Shown here piece after piece: positions 23,172 through 30,455 of a stretch of 30,585 nt of DNA. Position 1 is the first letter of the stretch; every line of letters starts with the position of its first letter. Position numbers and translations under genes: made by a program. A model generated the notes under the pieces. The model made no database searches, had not been told where the DNA came from, and was given only the letters and a program-made list of their open reading frames with translations. The stretch is from JAZDJJ01 sp043804035 (GTDB taxonomy: Bacteria > Bacteroidota > Bacteroidia > Palsa-948), in assembly GCA_043804035.1 (NCBI GenBank), contig JAZDJJ010000113.1, forward strand, positions 1 through 30,585, in the 5' to 3' direction.

Positions 23172-24089
23172 TTATTTATAGTCAAACATCATTTTAGTTT
23201 GTGTCAGATATGATGTTAATCTGTTTTCTGCAAGTGATATATATTTTTGATTTGTGTCGTAGCCAACAAAATTTCTTTCAGATTTTATCGACGAAACTGC
23301 TGTTGTTCCGCTACCCATAAAAGGATCAAGTATGATGTCGTTTTTAAATGAATATAATTGAATCAAACGGAAAGGAAGTTCTTCGGGAAATGGTGCTGGA
23401 TGTCCGATACGTCTTGCGCTTTCTGCATTCATTGTCCAAATAGATTTTGTCCATTCCATAAATTGCTCTTTAGTAATCGTGTTTTGTTTTTCCCTTTTTT
23501 CTCTTTTATAATCACCTTTAGAGAACACTAAAATATATTCGTGAATGTCACGTAGAATAGGATTTGCCGCACTTTGCCAACTACCCCATGCTGTTGAAGG
23601 ACTTGCACTTGCCGCTTTATTCCATATAATTTCTCCTCTCATATTAAAACCAATGTCAAGCATCATTTTTGAAATATAGTCAGACAATGGTATGTATGGT
23701 TTTCTTCCAAGGTTAGCGACATTTATGCAAGCACGTCCACCATTAACCAGAACTCTGTATGTTTCTTTAAAAGCATTTTTTAATAACTTCAAATATTCAC
23801 TCAAAGAAAGATCATCGTCATATTCTTTGGTCACATTGTAAGGCGGAGAAGTAATCATTAAATGAATTGAGTTTTTGGGCAACTCTTTCATATTTTCTGC
23901 AGAGCCAAGAATAAATGTATTTAAGAATTCATCAGGCAATTTATTTTCTGATTTATCCGCAATTTCATTGCTTTCAATAGTTGAATACGATTTTGAATTG
24001 TAAAATTTAGAACTATCGTGATTTATTCTTCCGTTAGTTCCAAAAGCACTGGTGGTTGTTCCATTCTTTCTATTTATTGTTGTTCCCAT
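23172..24089 (-). CDS. Site-specific DNA methyltransferase, beta class (probably m4C)
   Basis: The 305-residue enzyme has the catalytic motif IV as TSPPYN (80-85) ahead of the SAM-binding motif I LDPFMGSGTT (254-263), the beta-class order. SPPY rather than DPPY usually marks N4-cytosine methylation, though adenine enzymes with this form exist. HPAPFPEELP (230-239) is also characteristic. Its ATG overlaps the end of the upstream small gene by 16 bp, so the two are translated together, as in Type II R-M pairs. The first 50 residues are Ser/Thr/Asn-rich and lack family motifs. Target sequence is unknown. Confidence 0.9.
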   Translation of the reverse strand: MGTTINRKNGTTTSAFGTNGRINHDSSKFYNSKSYSTIESNEIADKSENKLPDEFLNTFILGSAENMKELPKNSIHLMITSPPYNVTKEYDDDLSLSEYLKLLKNAFKETYRVLVNGGRACINVANLGRKPYIPLSDYISKMMLDIGFNMRGEIIWNKAASASPSTAWGSWQSAANPILRDIHEYILVFSKGDYKREKREKQNTITKEQFMEWTKSIWTMNAESARRIGHPAPFPEELPFRLIQLYSFKNDIILDPFMGSGTTAVSSIKSERNFVGYDTNQKYISLAENRLTSYLTQTKMMFDYK

Positions 24090-24520
24090 AATTCAATCCA
24101 TCTGATAAACGGGTTAAAGTTAATTATTTCTTTCTTCCAATTAATAGGAATTGACAAAGTATTTTTATGTTGAAGTAATTCATGAATCGCTTTACCACTC
24201 ATCTCTACACCACGCGGATTGGTTCCTGCATTTGGTAGTTTTATGTAGGTTTCTCTACCTATATTTTTTAACACTTCCAATTGAGTTTCTTTTGGAATGT
24301 AATAAAAACCGCCACCATTATTCCAATTAATTTGTACAAAAATCATATCACAAGATGGCACATATTTTTGGCTAAACTCTTTTGATTTTTCAGCATCAAC
24401 AGTCCAAATAAGTTTTACACCACTTGGATTTTTTCCTGTTATGGTTTTTATTGAAATGGGATTATTATGAACTTCTACATCTACTTCTGCTTCAGTAATT
24501 GGAATTTCCGTTTTAACCAT
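24074..24520 (-). CDS. Probable restriction endonuclease, possibly N-terminally truncated
   Basis: The 148-residue protein overlaps the DNA methyltransferase gene by 16 bp. Its start has EAEVDVEVHNNPISIKTITG (10-29), a strand-turn-strand with acidic residues and a SIKT lysine that looks like a PD-(D/E)xK nuclease core, followed by VQINWNNGGGFYYIP and TNPRGVEMSGKAIHELL, a C-terminal pattern I associate with small Type II nucleases such as the ThaI group. A helix normally precedes the core in such enzymes and is missing here. The frame is closed by TAA two codons before the ATG, and a CTCTGCGTCT-type repeat lies directly upstream, so the 5' end may have been lost. Family assignment is by context and motif only. 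Confidence 0.55.
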   Translation of the reverse strand: MVKTEIPITEAEVDVEVHNNPISIKTITGKNPSGVKLIWTVDAEKSKEFSQKYVPSCDMIFVQINWNNGGGFYYIPKETQLEVLKNIGRETYIKLPNAGTNPRGVEMSGKAIHELLQHKNTLSIPINWKKEIINFNPFIRWIELWEQQ

Positions 24521-24531
24521 AATTTATAAAA

Positions 24532-24562
24532 CTTTGCGTCTCTGCGTCTTTGCGAGGCGTAA
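24532..24562. repeat. CTCTGCGTCT-type short dispersed repeat
   Basis: CTTTGCGTCTCTGCGTCTTT (24532-24551) followed by GCGAGGCGTAA is an internally repetitive 31-base unit. A related form lies at 13184-13209. It is directly upstream of the restriction endonuclease-like start codon. Confidence 0.6.
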
Positions 24563-24570
24563 TTTTTTGT

Positions 24571-24612
24571 GCAAAAAAAAATCAACAAAAGATGAACCGA
24601 GAGTGGTTCATC
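24571..24612 (-). terminator. Rho-independent terminator
   Basis: On the minus strand GATGAACC pairs with GGTTCATC around a 6-base loop (24591-24612), followed by TTTTGTTGATTTTTTTTT. It would end transcription from the glycosyltransferase gene at 24796. Between that stop codon and the hairpin lies a family A repeat. Confidence 0.8.
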
Positions 24613-24769
24613 AGTAGTAGGGTTGCCTCAAGCAACCCGAAGCAATCTTTGTCCTTGCTATTTGGTTACTGAGCTTGCCGAAGTAAGAGATTGCTTCCAT
24701 TTCGCCCCTGCCCGCAGCAGGCGGGTCGCTTCATGTCGCAATGACGAAACCAATTTTTGGAACTGCCCT
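24613..24769 (-). repeat. Family A dispersed repeat, copy A4
   Basis: The minus strand starts GGGCAGTTCCAAAAATTGG (24751-24769 or one base less) and runs through TCGTCATTGCGACATGAAGC, a GC-rich CCCGCCTGCTGCGGGCAGG block, GGAAGCAATCTCT, and the GGGTTGC/GCAACCC hairpin (24620-24638). The first 85 bases are almost identical to the left part of the copy at 29215-29471. The other terminus is missing; the repeat ends against the terminator hairpin. Confidence 0.8.
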
Positions 24770-24795
24770 GGAGTTTATCCCACAAACAATGTTGC

Positions 24796-25905
24796 TCACA
24801 ATGACGAAAGAAAAACATCTACTACTTTTTTAAATTCTTCTCCTGAAACTTTCTGAATAAATCCCGTGAATTTATCCGATTCCTTCAATGCAGTTTTTAT
24901 ATCAAATTTCTTTTGTGTAACAGAATAAGCGATTTTCTTTTCTAAAAAATAATTAGCAAGATATTCCTGCTCTGTTTGTCCTGGCGTTGGAACAAAGATT
25001 GCTTTCTTGCCAAGCACTGCTAAATCCATCACAGTAGAATAACCCGGTCGGCTCAAAATAATTTCTGAAGAAATAATTTCTTTCTGCAATTCTTCAGAAG
25101 TAAGATGTGAAATCATTTTTACGTTCTCGGAAATTTTTCTCATCTCATTTTTTTCTGTGATACCCTGAACAATCAATACTTTTTTGTTAATCATATCTAA
25201 TTGCTCAATGATTTTTTTTTCAAACAAAGTTCTTTGCGGTTCAGGACCGGATAGAATGATAAGCATCTCATATTTCATTTCCTTTTCATTAAGGAAAACA
25301 GATGGGTATGATGCAAACCGCGACAACGCTCCAATGTATTTTGCATTCTTCGGTAAAAAAAACTTATGCGACAATTCGCCTGATAAATTATTTTCTCCTT
25401 CATAATCAGGAATCCAGCACTCTGAAAATTTACTGATGTAATTTTTATTCAGCAGATGAATAAATTTTTCTCCTAACGACGACTTTACCATTATTTGATG
25501 TGTGATAAAAACGCATGGGACATTTTTGCTTTCCGTCAGTGATAAATCGGAACTGAATATATTCTCAACCCATAAACCAAAACGATTATCAGAAATTACT
25601 GCATCTATTTTTTTCTCCGAAATAATTTTTTTTAGCAATTTATGTTCGCGTTTTATTGCTGATAAAATTTTTGGTATCTGCAAAATCATTTTCAAAATCA
25701 TTGAACCATTTTTGGGATATGAAATATTGTATCCCGGCATCACAACAAATTCAAGAGAAGAAAATTCTTTTTGCAAAAGTTGAAGCGCTCTGCCATCTGC
25801 GCAAATTATAACTTCGCAATTTTGTTCAAGTAAATATTTTATGATAGGAATGCAACGGGTGGCATGTCCTAATCCCCAATCAAGTGGAGCAACTAAAATT
25901 TTCAT
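24796..25905 (-). CDS. GT-B glycosyltransferase, MurG/GT28-like
   Basis: The 369-residue protein opens MKILVAPLDWGLGHATRCIP, where the GLGHATR loop is the N-terminal glycine motif of MurG/GT28-like enzymes. The C-terminal half has LIILSGPEPQRTLFE, then SSEIILSRPGYSTVMDLAVLGKKAIFVPTPGQTEQEYLANYF, the nucleotide-sugar binding signature of this group. It is likely cytoplasmic or membrane-associated and transfers a sugar from a UDP- or similar donor; the acceptor is unknown. It is not MurG itself, because the surrounding genes are not division/cell-wall genes and the motif spacing differs. It is divergent from trmB (63 bp apart). Confidence 0.85.
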   Translation of the reverse strand: MKILVAPLDWGLGHATRCIPIIKYLLEQNCEVIICADGRALQLLQKEFSSLEFVVMPGYNISYPKNGSMILKMILQIPKILSAIKREHKLLKKIISEKKIDAVISDNRFGLWVENIFSSDLSLTESKNVPCVFITHQIMVKSSLGEKFIHLLNKNYISKFSECWIPDYEGENNLSGELSHKFFLPKNAKYIGALSRFASYPSVFLNEKEMKYEMLIILSGPEPQRTLFEKKIIEQLDMINKKVLIVQGITEKNEMRKISENVKMISHLTSEELQKEIISSEIILSRPGYSTVMDLAVLGKKAIFVPTPGQTEQEYLANYFLEKKIAYSVTQKKFDIKTALKESDKFTGFIQKVSGEEFKKVVDVFLSSL

Positions 25906-25968
25906 ACTTTATGAAATACGAATTTTATTGTTATTTATAAATTCGTATCTAATATATATTTTGTAAAT

Positions 25969-26631
25969 ATGGTTAAAAATAAACTTTTGCGTTTTGAAGA
26001 AATGAAATCATTTTCTAATGTAATTCAATTTCCGTTTGAGGAAGTTCAAAATGGGTTTTGGCTGAAAGAAAAATGGAACGAGGTGTACTTTAAGAATAAC
26101 AATCCCATCGTGCTTGAACTTGCATGTGGAAAAGGAGAATATGCAATCGGATTAGCAGAAAAATTTCCTCAGAAAAATTTTATCGGCATAGATATAAAAG
26201 GATCCCGCTTATGGAGAGGAGCAAAAACCGCATTAGAAAAAAATCTACTAAATGTTGCATTTCTCAGAATGCGTATTGATTTCATTGAACATTGCTTTGC
26301 AAAAAATGAAGTGAGCGAGATATGGATAACATTCCCGGATCCACAGCCAAACAAAGAAAAGAAACGACTTACTCATGCTATTTTTTTGAATCGTTATAAA
26401 AATATTCTCAAGCCGAATTCTTCTATTCATCTTAAAACCGACAATGCCGAACTTTACGAATTCACTCTTAAAGTTATTAAAGAAAATAATTTTCATTTGC
26501 TTCTCTCCACCAATAATTTGTATTCCGAAAATATTTTTGAATTTGAAGAAGCAAAGTCGATTCAAACTTTTTATGAAAAACAATTTCTTGCGGAAAGAAA
26601 AAACATCACTTATCTCTCCTTCCTGCTATAA
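25969..26631 (+). CDS. trmB: tRNA (guanine-N7-)-methyltransferase
   Basis: TrmB makes m7G46 in tRNA variable loops using SAM. The 220-residue product has motif I LELACGKGEYAIGLA (about 49-63), FIGIDIKGSRLWRGAKTA, and the TrmB signature ITFPDPQPNKEKKRL. The C-terminal HLKTDNAELYEFTL segment is also diagnostic. Length is typical of the bacterial enzyme. ATG at 25969; the gene stands alone, convergent with the DAHP synthase gene about 60 bp downstream. Confidence 0.95.
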   Translation: MVKNKLLRFEEMKSFSNVIQFPFEEVQNGFWLKEKWNEVYFKNNNPIVLELACGKGEYAIGLAEKFPQKNFIGIDIKGSRLWRGAKTALEKNLLNVAFLRMRIDFIEHCFAKNEVSEIWITFPDPQPNKEKKRLTHAIFLNRYKNILKPNSSIHLKTDNAELYEFTLKVIKENNFHLLLSTNNLYSENIFEFEEAKSIQTFYEKQFLAERKNITYLSFLL

Positions 26632-26691
26632 CATTTGATTATCAACAGTTTAAAAGTTCGTTGCTGTTGCGCCAAAAAGTAAATAAAAAAA

Positions 26692-27777
26692 CTAATGATC
26701 TTTCATAACAAGCGACTGGTGATGAATAGATTCCTGATGAATGATTTCAAAAAGTTTCATTACGAAGTCGGAAGTGAGATGCTTTTCCATTCCTTGTTTT
26801 ATCCTGTCCTGTACGATTTCGTTCCATCTGTTGCGTTGCAGAATAGTAATGTTATTTTGTTTTTTGCATTGCCCTATTGTACGGGATATTTCCATTCTAT
26901 TAGCGAGAATAGTAACAATATCATTATCTAATTCATCAATCTTATCACGTAACCCTTCCAGCATACCGATGAATTTTTTGTCTTCAACAAATGATACACG
27001 GATGATTATTTTTTTAAGCAGTTCTTTGAGTTCAGTAACCGTAATTTGTTGTTTTGCATCACTAAGTGCGAAAGCAGGATTACAGTGCGTTTCAATCATC
27101 AGCCCTTGATAATCCAAATCAATTGCAGTTTGTGAGACATTCAAAAGCAAATTCGTTTTTCCACAGATATGGCTCGGGTCGCAAATCATCGGAATATCAG
27201 GCATTCTTCGTTTGAGTTCAATTGGAATTTCCCACATTGGTTTGTTCCTATATTGAGATTTATCATAAGTAGAAAATCCTCTATGAATTGCCGCAAGTTG
27301 CGTGATGCCTGCTTTTTGTAATCGTTCAATTGCACCTATCCACAGTTCTAAATCAGGGTTGATGGGATTTTTTATCATCACAGGAATATTTACTCCGCGA
27401 AGTGAGTCGGCAATTTCTTGTACACTAAATGGATTTACTATAGTGCGCGCACCAATCCACAGAAAATCAATTCCATATTTTAGTGCTTCGTACACATGTT
27501 TTGCTGTTGCCACTTCAACAGTAGTACGAAGTTCTGTTTCTGCTTTTGCTTTTTTCAGCCATTCAAGCCCGATGCTTCCAACTCCTTCAAAACTTCCGGG
27601 ACGAGTTCTCGGTTTCCATATTCCTGCGCGAAAGATGCTCACATTTTTCAGAGAAGCAATTTGTCTTGCTGTGCCGAGAATTTGTTCTTCTGTTTCAGCA
27701 CTGCAAGGTCCTGCAATGATAAGCGGACCTGTAATTTCCAATCCAAGGATAGTACGATTTGTTGGTACTGTTTTCAT
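26692..27777 (-). CDS. Bifunctional DAHP synthase / chorismate mutase (type II)
   Basis: This enzyme makes DAHP from PEP and erythrose-4-phosphate, the first step of aromatic amino acid synthesis, and its C-terminal chorismate mutase routes chorismate to prephenate. The synthase half (residues 1-260) shows IIAGPCSAETEEQI, FRAGIWKPRTRPGSFEG, DFLWIGARTIVNPF, PVMIKNP and ICDPSHICGK, which is the KDO8P-synthase-like class. The mutase half (about 270-361) begins LEGLRDKIDELDNDIVTILANRMEISRTIG. The fusion is typical of Bacteroidota. I chose the ATG at 27777, since the GTG at 27786 adds only three residues and is less likely. No tryptophan or tyrosine genes adjoin it. Confidence 0.93.
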   Translation of the reverse strand: MKTVPTNRTILGLEITGPLIIAGPCSAETEEQILGTARQIASLKNVSIFRAGIWKPRTRPGSFEGVGSIGLEWLKKAKAETELRTTVEVATAKHVYEALKYGIDFLWIGARTIVNPFSVQEIADSLRGVNIPVMIKNPINPDLELWIGAIERLQKAGITQLAAIHRGFSTYDKSQYRNKPMWEIPIELKRRMPDIPMICDPSHICGKTNLLLNVSQTAIDLDYQGLMIETHCNPAFALSDAKQQITVTELKELLKKIIIRVSFVEDKKFIGMLEGLRDKIDELDNDIVTILANRMEISRTIGQCKKQNNITILQRNRWNEIVQDRIKQGMEKHLTSDFVMKLFEIIHQESIHHQSLVMKDH

Positions 27778-27846
27778 ATTTACCACGAATATAAAGACAT
27801 TCGTAATGTTTGTTTGACATTGTCATTTGCTCTGTTTTTAGTATGA

Positions 27847-27881
27847 AACAAAAAAAACCCAGACGTTGCTGACTGGGTTTT
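27847..27881 (-). terminator. Rho-independent terminator after the outer-membrane protein gene
   Basis: On the minus strand AAAACCCAG pairs with CTGGGTTTT across a 10-base loop, followed by a run of T (plus-strand A at 27851-27857). It starts about 23 bp after the stop codon at 27904. Confidence 0.85.
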
Positions 27882-27903
27882 GTTTTCATAAATCAGGAAA
27901 ACT

Positions 27904-28815
27904 TTAGAAGTGTAAAGTAAGTTTTAAAGAGAAAGTACCTGAACCTGTTCCTCCATTGATATCATTATCAATTCCAAAATGAGATGCTTTACCTGTAGTG
28001 GTAGTAATTTTACCTATAGTAGGGGGAGCACCGCCAATACTTTCAACGATTTGTGTGCCTGCACCTGTTTTAGAAATACCAATTCCATATCCATATTCAG
28101 CGCCTATGGCAATTTTTGGAAATATAAAATACTCTGCTCCGATGAATCCTCTTACACTAAAACCAAAGGTTGAACCGGCTTTATATTCTATTACCCTTGC
28201 AATATTGTTATAAGGATCTATGGTAATGTTAGATCTATCAGCTGTTGCAGTATTTCCAAAATTACTTGTATTAGCTACCACACCAATAGCTGGTGTTCCT
28301 GTAGATAGTACATTACCATATTCAAATTTATCTTTTTGTCCGCTCTTCCATATCATAGCTTCTGCACCGTAAAATCCTTGCAATCGTACTTTGCCTCTGC
28401 GTTTTTCTATTCCTGCTCCAAGACCAATAGCATTGGTGCTTCTTTTATGAAGATCTTCTTTCATAGGAGGAGTGGCAGGATAAGTGGCTACTACAGATGC
28501 ATCTTTTATCAATCTGGTTTCTTTCCACGAATTGAGTCCTAAACGAACAATACCGCGGATAGCAGTTGTTTCGTCTAAAAATAATTTGCCTGTAATGGTC
28601 ATGGTTCCCGGGTTAACCCACATAGCGCCTGGCGAAACATTAGTGTCTTTACCGAATATATAACCAACATAGTTAAGAAATGGAGCAGCATCAAAACTAA
28701 TTGCCCAATCGTCTGCTGCCGGCAGAAAGGGTTCGCCTCTTTTGGATGTTAAATCCTGAGCAAAAGCACCAGATGAACCAAATGCTAATGCCATACATAA
28801 AATTATTTTTTTCAT
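27904..28815 (-). CDS. Outer-membrane beta-barrel protein, hypothetical
   Basis: The 303-residue protein has a clean signal peptide (MKKIILCMALAFGSSGAFAQ, cleavage after Ala19 or Gln20) and ends FSLKLTLHF, an aromatic-terminated strand recognised by the BAM machinery. The body is made of alternating polar/hydrophobic strands with Gly-rich turns (for example GLGAGIEKRRGKVRLQGFYGAEAMIW and GFIGAEYFIFPKIAIGAEYGYGI), consistent with an 8- to 12-strand barrel. No named family is recognised. It has a strong promoter and its own terminator, so it is likely a monocistronic and well expressed envelope protein. Confidence 0.8.
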   Translation of the reverse strand: MKKIILCMALAFGSSGAFAQDLTSKRGEPFLPAADDWAISFDAAPFLNYVGYIFGKDTNVSPGAMWVNPGTMTITGKLFLDETTAIRGIVRLGLNSWKETRLIKDASVVATYPATPPMKEDLHKRSTNAIGLGAGIEKRRGKVRLQGFYGAEAMIWKSGQKDKFEYGNVLSTGTPAIGVVANTSNFGNTATADRSNITIDPYNNIARVIEYKAGSTFGFSVRGFIGAEYFIFPKIAIGAEYGYGIGISKTGAGTQIVESIGGAPPTIGKITTTTGKASHFGIDNDINGGTGSGTFSLKLTLHF

Positions 28816-28860
28816 AGTTTTTAGTTTTTGTCTTTTTTTGAAAAAGAGAATTATAATTCA

Positions 28861-28887
28861 CAAAAGTACTTTTATTTTAATACCCAA
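28861..28887 (-). promoter_or_regulatory. Promoter of the outer-membrane protein gene
   Basis: The minus strand has TTG (28885-28887) and TACTTTTG (28861-28868) separated by 16 bases, close to the Bacteroidota consensus, about 45 bp before the ATG at 28815. Confidence 0.7.
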
Positions 28888-29074
28888 CGTAGACAAGCCC
28901 CTGCACGGCTAATTCTTATGATAAGGTGCTGGAAAAATAATTGTCTTGCAGTATCTTCGTCCGCCAGTTGGCTGATGATTTAAAAAACCTTATCTTTTTC
29001 TGATAACCTTAGTAGAAAATAAGATACGATAGCAATAATTCAACCTTATTACCTTATTAACGGTTGATAGTCAA
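28888..29074. other. Intergenic spacer, no gene seen
   Basis: AT-rich sequence with short inverted bits (TTATC/GATAA near 28992-29010, and AAGGTAATAAGG-like repeats near 29043-29058) that could be the end of the transposon remnant that follows. Nothing coding is supported. Confidence 0.4.
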
Positions 29075-29215
29075 ATGAAAATAGAGTACAACAACTTATA
29101 CACACATTTTATATTTACGACACTACATCGGGTTCCTCTTATTTCTGAAAAATACAGGGAGCGAATTGAAAAATACATTACAGGCATAGTGAATAATAAC
29201 AATTCTAAACTATAG
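29075..29215 (+). pseudogene. IS200/RAYT-like (Y1) transposase remnant, N-terminal 46 codons
   Basis: The frame reads MKIEYNNLYTHFIFTTLHRV, then PLISEKYRERIEKYITGIV and NNNNSKL. This is the beginning of a Transposase_IS200-like (Y1_Tnp) domain, whose first strand is typically Y-x-H-x-x-F-x-T-x-x-R, followed by a helix ending in a KLY-type turn before the HxH strand. The HUH histidines and catalytic tyrosine are absent, so this cannot be active. The frame ends in TAG, where the G is the first base of the family A element, so the gene was cut at exactly that junction. The rest of the transposase is not found on the element's far side. Confidence 0.7.
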
Positions 29216-29471
29216 GGCAGTCCCAAAAATTGGTTCCGTCATTGCGACATGAAGCGACCCGCCTGCTGCGGGCAGGGGCGAAATGGAAGCAATCTCTAAT
29301 CTGCATGTGCCGACTTGTCTGCGTGCGGACGCACAGGCAGAACACGGCAGACAGGTAGCAGGGACAAAGATTGCTTCGGGTTGTTTAAAGCAACCCTCGC
29401 AATGACGTTTCTCGAAATAATCCTGAACTTGTTTCAGGACGGGACAAGTATTTGTATTTTTAGAACTGCCC
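29215..29471. mobile_element. 257-bp family A element with both termini (A5)
   Basis: The left end GGGCAGTCCCAAAAATTGG (29215-29233) and the right end TATTTTTAGAACTGCCC (29455-29471) form an imperfect terminal inverted repeat. Flanks are TATA on the left and TTTA on the right, a possible 4-bp duplication with one mismatch. Inside are the module shared with 24613-24769, a decayed A-B-A'-B' palindrome (29301-29355), the GGGTTGT/GCAACCC hairpin (29378-29396) and a TCCTGAAC/GTTTCAGGA hairpin near 29420-29439. There is no coding capacity. Confidence 0.8.
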
Positions 29472-29525
29472 TTTAGATACTGAAATAAATTCAGCATGAC
29501 CGACTTAACCATAACAAACAAAATG

Positions 29526-29533
29526 TATTTTTG
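29526..29533 (+). promoter_or_regulatory. Candidate -7 element of the CDF transporter gene
   Basis: TATTTTTG matches TAnnTTTG and lies about 50 bp before the ATG at 29583. No convincing -33 is seen. Confidence 0.4.
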
Positions 29534-29582
29534 TGTAACAGCAGTAAATAATTAATTTTCATTGGTAAGCCAAAAAACATTC

Positions 29583-30455
29583 ATGCAAACCAAAGAACAA
29601 ATAGCAATAAGAACATCTTATTTAAGCATTGTTGGTAATTTGTGTTTGGCGATTATTAAATGGCTGACAGGATATTTTGGTAATTCTTATGCTCTCATCG
29701 CAGATGCTATTGAATCAACTTCTGATATTTTTTCTTCTTTGATAGTTTTAATCGGACTTAAATATTCAAATATTCCAGCAGACAAAAATCATCCTTACGG
29801 ACATGGAAGAGCAGAGCCGTTATTCACATTCCTTGTAATTGGATTTTTAGTTGTTTCGGCAGTTATCATTGGCTATCAAAGTATTCAAAACATCAATACA
29901 CCGCACGAATTACCAAAACCATACACACTTATTGTGCTTGGATTTATTGTCATCATCAAAGAAATATTTTACAGAATCGTAAATAAACGAAGTAAGAAAA
30001 CAAAAAGTTCAGCTTTATCAGCAGATGCATGGCATCACCGAAGCGATGCGATAACATCGTTGATGGCTTTTATTGGTATTGCCATTGCATTAATTTTTGG
30101 CAAAGGATATGAAACAGCCGACGATTGGGCGGCATTAGCGGCTTCTTTTATTATTCTCTATAACAGTTATTTGATTTTCAAACCTGCGCTTAGCGAAATT
30201 ATGGATGAAGATTTACATGAAGATATTATTGATAAAATCAGGCAGATATCAAAAAACGCAGATGAAGTATTTGACACCGAAAAATGTTATGTCCGAAAAA
30301 CAGGATTAAAGTATTTTGTTGACCTCCACATCATAGTTGATGCAAACATTACCGTGAAACAAGGGCATATTATTGCACACAAACTCAAAGACAAATTAAA
30401 AAATGATTTGCCTCAACTGGCAGATATTCTGATACACATTGAGCCGAATGAATGA
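29583..30455 (+). CDS. Cation diffusion facilitator family transporter
   Basis: CDF proteins export divalent metals (Zn, Mn, Fe, Cd or Co) in exchange for protons. From the ATG at 29583 (the TTG at 29562 is an unlikely longer start) the 290-residue protein has six hydrophobic helices. ADAIESTSDIFSSLIVLIGL carries Asp41 of helix 2, HPYGHGRAEPL follows in the helix 2-3 loop, and SADAWHHRSDAITS gives the His-x3-Asp pair (His151/Asp155). The C-terminal cytoplasmic domain ends VKQGHIIAHKLKDKLKN and ILIHIEPNE, a dimerisation fold with metal-type residues. Helix 2 has Asp-x3-Ser rather than Asp-x3-Asp, so the metal preference may differ from zinc exporters such as YiiP. Confidence 0.92.
   Translation: MQTKEQIAIRTSYLSIVGNLCLAIIKWLTGYFGNSYALIADAIESTSDIFSSLIVLIGLKYSNIPADKNHPYGHGRAEPLFTFLVIGFLVVSAVIIGYQSIQNINTPHELPKPYTLIVLGFIVIIKEIFYRIVNKRSKKTKSSALSADAWHHRSDAITSLMAFIGIAIALIFGKGYETADDWAALAASFIILYNSYLIFKPALSEIMDEDLHEDIIDKIRQISKNADEVFDTEKCYVRKTGLKYFVDLHIIVDANITVKQGHIIAHKLKDKLKNDLPQLADILIHIEPNE

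Noticed and set aside
24623..24856. A 77-codon open frame on the plus strand
   Set aside because: It overlaps repeat A4 and the end of the glycosyltransferase gene, starts inside the repeat and shows no domain.
29210..29521. A 103-codon open frame on the minus strand
   Set aside because: It runs across the family A repeat element; the reading is an artefact of GC-rich repeat DNA with no protein family features.
29562..29582. The longer TTG start of the CDF transporter
   Set aside because: The ATG at 29583 begins the normal N-terminus and is better placed relative to the promoter-like box.
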